Below, piece by piece: positions 1 through 4,932 of a stretch of DNA of 5,615 nucleotides (position 1 is the stretch's first letter; each line of letters starts with the position of its first letter). Position numbers and translations under genes: made by a program. The stretch is from Spirochaeta sp. (GTDB lineage: Bacteria; Spirochaetota; Spirochaetia; DSM-27196; Alkalispirochaetaceae): the NCBI GenBank assembly GCA_007117185.1, contig SKHA01000007.1, positions 1 through 5,615 of the forward strand, in the 5' to 3' direction. A model generated the notes under the pieces. It was not told where the DNA came from. It saw nothing but the letters and a program-made list of their open reading frames with translations, and ran no database searches.

Positions 1-990
1 AAGCAGAACCCGACCGTCAGCGACATTGCCGAGCGCCTGGGAATCTCCTCCAGTACCGTCTCCCGGGTACTCAACGGCTCTCCCCTGGCAAAGGACGAGA
101 CCCGCCGCAGGATCGAGCAAACCGCCCGGGAGATGGGCTACCAGAAGCGGCGGATCCGGCGGCATGGCCCGCGATCGATCCTGATGATCGCCCTGTTCAT
201 TCCCCGCTCCTCCGACGCGTACCACCGGCTCTTCTATGACCCGGCGGAGCTCATCGCCGGGCTCACCGACGGCTTCGGGGAGGTGCGTACACAGATCTCG
301 GTGCACGTGAACCAACCCAACCCGGAGCTGTTCACCTCCAAAAAAAGCGGCAACGCCGACGCGTGTGTCTTCGGGTTCACCACCCCAACGGAGGATGTCG
401 CCGCGCTCCTGAAGGAACGGGATATCCCCGCGGTCCTCCTGAACCGGGAATCACCCCGGGAAAACTTCGTCTCCGCGGACCACCACGCGGGGATGCAGGG
501 GCTGCTGCGGCGCGCCGCTTCCCGGGGCAGGGAGATCCGCCCCTGCTACGTCAGCTTCACCCCCGCCCAGCCGGTGGCCCGACTGCGGGAGGAGGCGTTC
601 CTCCAGGCGTGCTCCGCTGAACGCATCCACGCCAGCGCCGCGGACATCCTGCGGATTGACGGGGTGCACCAGATCAATCAGCCGTTCCTGCGGGAAGTGA
701 GCCGGAAGTACAACACCGTGTTCTGTTTCAATGACTTCGTGGCGGTCTATCTGTATCAGGTTGCCATCATCTCCGGCTTCAAGGTACCTGCGGATCTGGC
801 AATTGCCGGATACGACGACTCGCCGGTGCGGCAACTGACACCGCAGAAGATCGATTCGGTCTCACTCTCGCCGTATCTCCTGGGAAACGAAGCAGGGAAA
901 TGGCTCCGGGACGTGGTGATCGACCGCTGCACCGATCCGCTGCAGCTGTTGCTGCCGGGCGAGGTGATGCCTGGAGAAACCCTGGTCTGA
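1..990 (+). CDS. LacI-family transcriptional regulator (5' end cut by window edge)
   Basis: This is a DNA-binding, ligand-responsive transcription factor of the LacI/GalR family. The reading frame is open from base 1 and gives 329 residues. Full-length family members are about 330-345 residues, so only the first few are missing. Visible residues 5-26 form the N-terminal helix-turn-helix (VSDIAERLGI, then SSSTVSRVLNG). Residues about 60-329 match the periplasmic-binding-protein-like effector domain, including the FCFNDFVAVYLYQVA segment, VPADLAIAGYDDS near residues 262-274, and LGNEAGKWL close to the C-terminus. An internal ATG at 133 is not the start, because the helix-turn-helix lies upstream of it. 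Oddly, the hinge after MGY reads QKRRIRRHG and lacks the usual P-N-x-x-A-R-x-L pattern. The gene sits 111 bp upstream of a tctCBA transporter on the same strand, so it probably regulates that operon. The effector is unknown. The family call is firm; the target is inferred. Confidence 0.93.
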   Translation, partial: KQNPTVSDIAERLGISSSTVSRVLNGSPLAKDETRRRIEQTAREMGYQKRRIRRHGPRSILMIALFIPRSSDAYHRLFYDPAELIAGLTDGFGEVRTQISVHVNQPNPELFTSKKSGNADACVFGFTTPTEDVAALLKERDIPAVLLNRESPRENFVSADHHAGMQGLLRRAASRGREIRPCYVSFTPAQPVARLREEAFLQACSAERIHASAADILRIDGVHQINQPFLREVSRKYNTVFCFNDFVAVYLYQVAIISGFKVPADLAIAGYDDSPVRQLTPQKIDSVSLSPYLLGNEAGKWLRDVVIDRCTDPLQLLLPGEVMPGETLV

Positions 991-994
991 ACCC

Positions 995-1016
995 TTTCGA
1001 TAAACCAATATCGAAA
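995..1016. promoter_or_regulatory. Perfect 8-bp inverted repeat, candidate operator
   Basis: TTTCGATA (995-1002) and TATCGAAA (1009-1016) are exact reverse complements separated by the 6 bases AACCAA. The repeat begins 5 bp after the LacI-type gene's stop codon and ends 7 bp before a TTGACA box. It is not followed by a T tract on either strand, so it is a poor candidate for a terminator. Its position fits a binding site for the neighbouring regulator, or a weak hairpin at the 3' end of the regulator mRNA. LacI-family operators usually have a central CG, which this repeat lacks, so assignment to this regulator is only inferred. Confidence 0.5.
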
Positions 1017-1023
1017 AAAACCT

Positions 1024-1052
1024 TTGACAGCTGGCAAGAATGGCCCCACAAT
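1024..1052 (+). promoter_or_regulatory. Candidate sigma-70-type promoter of tctCBA
   Basis: A perfect -35 box, TTGACA, lies at 1024-1029. Exactly 17 bp downstream is CACAAT (1047-1052), which matches 4 of 6 positions of the TATAAT consensus, including the final AAT. Transcription would start near 1058-1060, about 42-44 bases before the tctC start codon. This is the only good promoter match seen in the gap between the regulator and tctC. The weak -10 box would suit a regulated promoter. It is assigned by consensus only. Confidence 0.55.
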
Positions 1053-1060
1053 TGAATAAA

Positions 1061-1070
1061 TTGCATGCAA
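1061..1070. promoter_or_regulatory. 10-bp palindrome at the predicted transcription start, candidate operator
   Basis: TTGCATGCAA is a perfect 10-bp palindrome just downstream of the predicted -10 box, at roughly +2 to +12 of the transcript. A repressor bound here would block transcription, as in classical LacI-type control. The centre is AT rather than the CG common in LacI-family operators. A palindrome this short could also arise by chance, so this is a candidate only. Confidence 0.3.
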
Positions 1071-1089
1071 AAACTGCGTGCGGCAAAAC

Positions 1090-1096
1090 AAGGAGG
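1090..1096 (+). promoter_or_regulatory. Strong Shine-Dalgarno that fixes the tctC start
   Basis: AAGGAGG at 1090-1096 is a near-perfect anti-16S match, spaced 5 nt from ATG 1102. It decides between that ATG and an in-frame GTG at 1078, because the Shine-Dalgarno would lie inside the coding sequence of the longer version. Confidence 0.85.
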
Positions 1097-1101
1097 ACTC
1101 C

Positions 1102-2094
1102 ATGAAAATGCGAATAGTGGCTCGTACAGCGCTGGTAGCCGTGCTGTTTCTGGCTCTGGCACTGCCCCTGTGGGCCAGTGGTGCGGCGGAACAGACCCCC
1201 GAGACCTATCCCAGCGGGACAGTCACCTCGATTATTCCCTGGCCTGCAGGGGGACGGACGGACCTGGCGGCCCGTGTCTGGGCATCGTTCCTTGAACAGG
1301 AGCTGGGTGTGCCGGTTGTCATTTCGAATATGGCAGGTGCCGGTGGGGTGACCGGATCCAACACCCTGATCCGCGCCCGTCCTGACGGCTATACCTTCGG
1401 GGTACTTTCCATCTCCCTGAACCTGTCCATGTGGACCAAAACACCACCTTTCGAGTTTGAACGCCTCGAACCGGTGGCGATGCTGTTCAGCGCGCCCATG
1501 ACCGTTTCGGTAGCTGCTGATTCACCGTGGCAGACCCTGGATGAGCTGATTGCCTACGGTCGGGCGAATCCGGGTGCCCTGCGCCACGCCAACAGCGGTT
1601 CCGGAACCAGCCAGCACGTAATCTCGGCAGCGTTCTTCCAGACCGCCGGAGTGGAAGTGACCCACGTGCCCTACGGAGGTGATGGTCCCGCAGCAACCGC
1701 ACTGGCAACCGGCGAGGTCGAGGTGGCCGGCGCCCCCATGATCGCCATGCAGCCTTTCCTGGATGGCGGCGACGTACGGATTCTGGCTATCACCGGCGAG
1801 CAGCGCTCCCCGCTGTACCCTGATATCCCCACCGTTCGCGAGCTGGGATACGATTTCGCCCTGGAATCCTTCGACGGAATCTACGTGCCAGAGAACACGC
1901 CCCGGGCAGTGATTGATCGTCTGGACGCGGCAATTGCCCGTATGGCTCAACGCCCGGATTTCATCGAGGCGATGCACCGTATTTCCTACGAAATCGCATA
2001 CCTGTCCACCGACGACTTCCGTGAGTATCTCGCAGTGGTAAACCCCCAGCTGGAACAGGTCGTAAACGGCCTGGGCTTGCGTCTGGCACCCTGA
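1102..2094 (+). CDS. tctC: TctC/Bug-family periplasmic solute-binding protein of a TTT transporter
   Basis: This is the extracytoplasmic receptor of a tripartite tricarboxylate-type transporter (330 aa, a normal family length). It captures a small organic acid in the periplasm and delivers it to TctAB. Residues 1-25 form a signal peptide: basic MKMRIVAR, then a hydrophobic run to LPLWA. Cleavage is plausible after A25 or A28. There is no lipobox cysteine. The mature part carries family signatures: PWPAGGRTDLAAR (residues 46-58), the GAGGVTGSN loop (79-87), ARPDGYTFG (92-100), SGSGTSQH (165-172), HVPYGGDGPA (188-197), PDIPTVRELGYD (240-251) and VPENTP (262-267). The start is ATG 1102, set by a strong AAGGAGG five bases upstream. 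It is first in a tctCBA operon behind a LacI-type regulator. The substrate cannot be read from the sequence: citrate, other di- or tricarboxylates, aromatic acids or sugar acids are all known or possible for the family. Confidence in the family is high. Confidence 0.95.
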   Translation: MKMRIVARTALVAVLFLALALPLWASGAAEQTPETYPSGTVTSIIPWPAGGRTDLAARVWASFLEQELGVPVVISNMAGAGGVTGSNTLIRARPDGYTFGVLSISLNLSMWTKTPPFEFERLEPVAMLFSAPMTVSVAADSPWQTLDELIAYGRANPGALRHANSGSGTSQHVISAAFFQTAGVEVTHVPYGGDGPAATALATGEVEVAGAPMIAMQPFLDGGDVRILAITGEQRSPLYPDIPTVRELGYDFALESFDGIYVPENTPRAVIDRLDAAIARMAQRPDFIEAMHRISYEIAYLSTDDFREYLAVVNPQLEQVVNGLGLRLAP

Positions 2095-2127
2095 CGCTTC
2101 GCCCACGCCCTGACATTCTGATTGTTA

Positions 2128-2157
2128 CCTCCGACGTCGGGAACCTGGCGTCGGGGG
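2128..2157 (+). promoter_or_regulatory. Strong intercistronic RNA stem-loop between tctC and tctB
   Basis: Bases 2128-2140 pair with 2145-2157 in an uninterrupted 13-bp stem with three G-U wobbles (2130/2155, 2137/2148, 2139/2146), capped by the four-base loop GAAC. The stem is GC-rich. It begins 33 nt after the tctC stop and ends 18 nt before the tctB ATG, leaving the tctB Shine-Dalgarno (2165-2170) exposed downstream. No U tract follows, so it is not a standard rho-independent terminator. A likely role is protecting the tctC 3' end or lowering expression of tctBA relative to tctC, as known for hairpins between binding-protein and permease genes. That role is inferred. Confidence 0.6.
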
Positions 2158-2175
2158 ATCTACCGAGAGGTACCC

Positions 2176-2685
2176 ATGAACGAAGAAATACAGGCACCTG
2201 AAGACCCGGGGCTGCGAGTCCCCGTGGATATTCCCGTAGCCGTTGCGGTGTGTGCCCTGGTGGGCTACATCCTCATCAGCACCACCGCCTTTCCCGATGT
2301 GGAGTGGAACCGCGGCGGCAGTCCCGGGTTCTACCCACGGATTCTGGCAATCCTTCTTACCATTTTTGCAGCGTCGATGGTGTGGAAAAGCAGACGATCC
2401 CCGACGATCGCCGTGTTTCCTCACCGCCGCCGGGCAATCTATCTGATTTCGTGTATCGGTGGGTCTGTGCTCATGCCGCTTGTGTTGATGCCCCTGCTGG
2501 GTTTTCGCATCGCTGCGTTTATGTTCATGTATCCGGTCATGCTTGCCGGGCGTTCAACCCGTCCGACACGACGGGATCTGCTCCTTACCGCGGGGGTAGC
2601 GGTTCTGGTGACCACCATCATCTATGTGGCCTTCGTCTATCTTGCCCGGGTACGCCTGCCCCGCGGCGCCATCACCAACTGGTAG
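2176..2685 (+). CDS. tctB: TctB-family small membrane subunit of a TTT transporter
   Basis: This is the small integral membrane protein (169 aa) of the tripartite tricarboxylate transporter, which forms a complex with TctA in the cytoplasmic membrane. The TctB family averages about 150-170 aa. The sequence shows a short charged N-tail (residues 1-18) and about four hydrophobic segments near residues 19-37, 53-70, 87-124 (probably two) and 136-157. It has the family-typical GGSPGFYPRILAI stretch (47-59) after the first membrane segment and a terminal RVRLPRG (158-164). ATG 2176 is preferred over an in-frame TTG at 2122 because GAGAGG (2165-2170) lies 5 nt upstream of it. The TTG also lacks a ribosome site and would place the stem-loop inside the coding region. 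The gene lies 81 bp after tctC and 8 bp before tctA. This subunit diverges quickly, so the call rests on motifs plus position. Confidence 0.9.
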   Translation: MNEEIQAPEDPGLRVPVDIPVAVAVCALVGYILISTTAFPDVEWNRGGSPGFYPRILAILLTIFAASMVWKSRRSPTIAVFPHRRRAIYLISCIGGSVLMPLVLMPLLGFRIAAFMFMYPVMLAGRSTRPTRRDLLLTAGVAVLVTTIIYVAFVYLARVRLPRGAITNW

Positions 2686-2693
2686 GGGGAACG

Positions 2694-4202
2694 ATGCAGT
2701 ACATCCAGGAAACATTTGCCCTCTGGTCCAGCGGTATTCACATCTTCACGTCCTTCGACACACACCTGCTGATCTTTGTAGGATCGGTGATCGGCTTGCT
2801 CTTCGGAACGCTGCCGGGGCTCTCTTCCAGCATGGCCCTGGCGATTTTCATCCCCTTCACCTTCGGGTTTACCCCCCATCAGGGGATCGCGTTTCTCATC
2901 ACCATCTACACCACCTCGGTATTCGCCGGCGCCCTGGCGGCGATCCTGGTGAATATTCCCGGAACACCGTCTTCGATAAGTACCGGTTTTGACGGCTACC
3001 CCATGGCACAGCGCGGAGAGGCCGGACGGGCGGTGGGTATTGCCACCGTCGCATCGGCGCTGGGGGGGCTGGTGGGGCTCATCTTCCTGATGGTGTTCTC
3101 TCCGATGATCGTGCTGCTGGCACGGCGTTTCGGATCCTGGGAGTACGTGCTGCTGGCGGTGATGGGGGTGACCATGATCTCCTACATCTCCAAGGGCAGC
3201 ATCATCAAGGGGCTCCTGGGGGGTACTCTGGGGCTCTTCATCGCCACCATCGGTGAGGATCCCATCATTTCCTATCCGCGATTCTCCTTCGGTACGTACC
3301 AGCTGCTCGGGGGGATCGACTTCGTGGTGATTCTCATCGGACTTTTTGGTCTTGCCGAGGTATTCCTGCAGCTGGAAAAACACATCCGAGCGGAGCCGGT
3401 GGTGCAGACGGTGAGCGGATTCGGCCGCAGCTTCCGGGATGTACTCTCGCGACCGGTGTGCCTCATCCGCTCGTCCCTGATCGGCACGGTAATCGGAGCG
3501 ATTCCCGCGGCGGGGCCATCCATCGCCAGTGTGGTGAGTTACGGGGTGGCGAAACGAAGCTCCCGCAACCCGGAAGAGTTCGGTAACGGCAGTATTGATG
3601 GCATCCTGGCGGCGGAGTCTTCCAATAACGCCAGTGTGGGTGGGGCTCTCATACCCATGATGACCCTGGGGATACCCGGTGACCCCATGACGGCGGTGCT
3701 TATCGGGGCGCTGCTGGTACACGGACTCTCTCCGGGACCTCGACTCTTCACGGACAATCCGGCGTATGTCTCGGCGGTCTATCTGTCCTATGCAATTGCC
3801 CTGGTGTGGGTGCTGATCAACGGACTGCTGGGAGCCAGGTGGTACGCCAAGCTGTTGTCCATCCCCCGTCATGTTCTGCTGCCGATGATCATGGTGCTGT
3901 GCATGGTGGGGTCCTACTCCCTGAACAGCAACCTCTTTGATGTCTTGATCATGGTGATCTTCGGGGTCATCGGGTATCTGCTGCAGAAAGCTGCCATCTC
4001 CCCAGCGCCGATCATTCTGGGGGTGGTGCTGGGTCCTATGTTCGAGACCAACCTGCGGCGATCCATGATTCTCTCCCGGGGAAGCTTTATGCCCTTCGTT
4101 ACCCGTCCCATGTCCCTGGCGATCCTGGCAGTGATCGCCTATATCATCGTCAGCTCGGTGAGGCAGGCGCGGCGCGCCGGTAAGAACAGCTCCGGCGTGT
4201 AA
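2694..4202 (+). CDS. tctA: TctA-family large permease subunit of a TTT transporter
   Basis: This is the large membrane subunit (502 aa, the usual TctA size) that forms the translocation path and works with TctB and the TctC receptor, driven by an ion gradient. About 10-12 hydrophobic segments are visible. Family signatures appear twice in related form. In the N-half are GTLPGLSSS (residues 38-46) and AILVNIPGTPSS followed by FDGYPMAQRGEA (83-110). In the C-half are GAIPAAGPSIASVVSYG (268-284), AAESSNNASVGGALIP (306-321), TLGIPGDP (324-331) and HGLSPGP (343-349). ATG 2694 is chosen because AGGGGGA overlaps the tctB stop and lies 3 nt upstream, and because residue 1 matches the usual short N-tail. 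The frame is open upstream to 2250, but that part only shadows tctB. An 8-bp gap to tctB implies coupled translation. No terminator is visible after the stop. Confidence 0.96.
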   Translation: MQYIQETFALWSSGIHIFTSFDTHLLIFVGSVIGLLFGTLPGLSSSMALAIFIPFTFGFTPHQGIAFLITIYTTSVFAGALAAILVNIPGTPSSISTGFDGYPMAQRGEAGRAVGIATVASALGGLVGLIFLMVFSPMIVLLARRFGSWEYVLLAVMGVTMISYISKGSIIKGLLGGTLGLFIATIGEDPIISYPRFSFGTYQLLGGIDFVVILIGLFGLAEVFLQLEKHIRAEPVVQTVSGFGRSFRDVLSRPVCLIRSSLIGTVIGAIPAAGPSIASVVSYGVAKRSSRNPEEFGNGSIDGILAAESSNNASVGGALIPMMTLGIPGDPMTAVLIGALLVHGLSPGPRLFTDNPAYVSAVYLSYAIALVWVLINGLLGARWYAKLLSIPRHVLLPMIMVLCMVGSYSLNSNLFDVLIMVIFGVIGYLLQKAAISPAPIILGVVLGPMFETNLRRSMILSRGSFMPFVTRPMSLAILAVIAYIIVSSVRQARRAGKNSSGV

Positions 4203-4239
4203 GTGCCCCGTCGCAACTATTCTTCCGCTGGCCTCCGTT

Positions 4240-4270
4240 TTGCGGTAGGATTCAACAGGGGGTACCGCAA
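4240..4270 (+). promoter_or_regulatory. Perfect 8-bp inverted repeat framing the ribosome binding site of the next gene
   Basis: TTGCGGTA (4240-4247) and TACCGCAA (4263-4270) are exact reverse complements with a 15-nt spacer. In RNA this makes a stem-loop whose loop holds the purine-rich AGGGGG (4257-4262), the likely Shine-Dalgarno, and whose 3' arm ends 2 nt before ATG 4273. It could control translation initiation, or at DNA level serve as an operator. No T tract follows, so it is not a terminator for tctA. The rest of the tctA-downstream gap (4203-4239) shows no convincing promoter. Confidence 0.5.
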
Positions 4271-4272
4271 CC

Positions 4273-4932
4273 ATGCAATGGCTTTTTACCCTGGCCCTGC
4301 TGGCAGTTCCGCTGGGGCTGGCTTTTTTCGTGTTTCGCCGGTTCTATAGACAACACACGGTACAGCAGCACGCTGTGGATACCGCTGTGGCTGCAGGGGG
4401 TTGGACGATCACCCGTTCAGACCGGCGTTACCTCTGGCAGATCACCGGCACGTTTCAGGGCCACCCTTTCGAAGCCACCTGCACTCGTCCCCACCAGAGC
4501 GCCGGTGGCACACGGTCACCCAACAGCCAGCGTGCCACCGTCACAGTGCAAATGCCCGGGGGTGGGGTACTCCTGGAGCCTCAGGCCCTTGAGAATCTGC
4601 CCGCTTTTGTTCGCCAGGTAGCCACGCCATTTTCTCCCCCGGGAGCAGAAGAGATTCGCCGCACCGGTTCCAGCGCGCCAGTTGCTCCGGGTGCCGATGG
4701 AAGCAACCCCCAGTGGGGCGGATACCTGATCTGGACAACCGGAGGTGATAGTCCGGTACCCTCCGCCGAGTTGCTGGAACAGCTCACCGGCTACATCCGT
4801 CGGAAAACCCCGGTGGTGGCGTCCTGGTGGCAGGACACCCTGACCATAACCGTCGGGGGCAGCACCGCCAGCGATCCGCTGCCCCTGCTTTCTCTGACCG
4901 ACGTTCTTGTTGCGCTCTATGCGCGTAGTTAG
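4273..4932 (+). CDS. Unrecognised protein with a single N-terminal membrane anchor
   Basis: I do not recognise this 219-aa protein. Residues 1-21 are strongly hydrophobic (MQWLFTLALLAVPLGLAFFV), followed by the basic FRRFYRQH. By the positive-inside rule this suggests a membrane anchor with a cytoplasmic C-domain, although an uncleaved export signal is possible. Residues about 40-105 look like a beta-rich domain: GGWTITRSDRRYLWQITGTF, GHPFEATCTR and ATVTVQMPGGG. A Pro/Gly/Ser-rich stretch follows (120-150). A second structured part (150-219) contains YLIWTTGGD, a double tryptophan (VVASWWQD) and TLTITVGG, ending in a helical LSLTDVLVALYARS. The single cysteine is C70. ATG 4273 is preceded by AGGGGG at a longish 10-nt spacing inside a hairpin loop. 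The 3' end overlaps the next regulator gene by 14 nt, indicating co-expression. That it is a real gene is supported by this overlap and its protein-like composition. Confidence 0.75.
   Translation: MQWLFTLALLAVPLGLAFFVFRRFYRQHTVQQHAVDTAVAAGGWTITRSDRRYLWQITGTFQGHPFEATCTRPHQSAGGTRSPNSQRATVTVQMPGGGVLLEPQALENLPAFVRQVATPFSPPGAEEIRRTGSSAPVAPGADGSNPQWGGYLIWTTGGDSPVPSAELLEQLTGYIRRKTPVVASWWQDTLTITVGGSTASDPLPLLSLTDVLVALYARS

Noticed and set aside
340..346. Seven A in the LacI-type gene as a programmed frameshift site
   Set aside because: The tract is not in the X-XXY-YYZ register of the reading frame, and the gene continues intact through it.
995..1020. Inverted repeat plus A tract as a rho-independent terminator of the regulator gene
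   Set aside because: The stem is AT-rich and weak, and neither strand has a T tract on the 3' side of the hairpin. The following run on the + strand is A, not T.
756..1162. Minus-strand open frames spanning the end of the LacI-type gene and the promoter gap
   Set aside because: They are shadows of the LacI-type gene and of the tctC signal peptide region. The proteins look random and their start sites lack ribosome signals.
2250..2693. Upstream extension of the tctA frame into tctB
   Set aside because: This stretch overlaps tctB in another frame, is rich in Cys, His, Arg and Pro, and has no family similarity. A ribosome site and ATG at 2694 give a normal-length TctA.
3062..3068. Run of seven G in tctA as a possible slippage or phase-variation tract
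   Set aside because: It encodes an ordinary Gly-Gly in a membrane segment and is short for a phase-variable tract. G runs are expected in this gene's composition.
3194..3233. Four G runs in tctA as a possible G-quadruplex
   Set aside because: One loop is 12 nt, and the runs arise from Gly codons in a glycine-rich transmembrane region. There is no sign that it is selected as a DNA or RNA structure.
2637..4274. A 545-codon open frame on the minus strand opposite tctA
   Set aside because: It mirrors a GC-rich gene whose third-position bias removes antisense stops. The translation is rich in His, Gln, Arg, Gly and Asp with no domain pattern, and the + strand has an unmistakable TctA in the same place.
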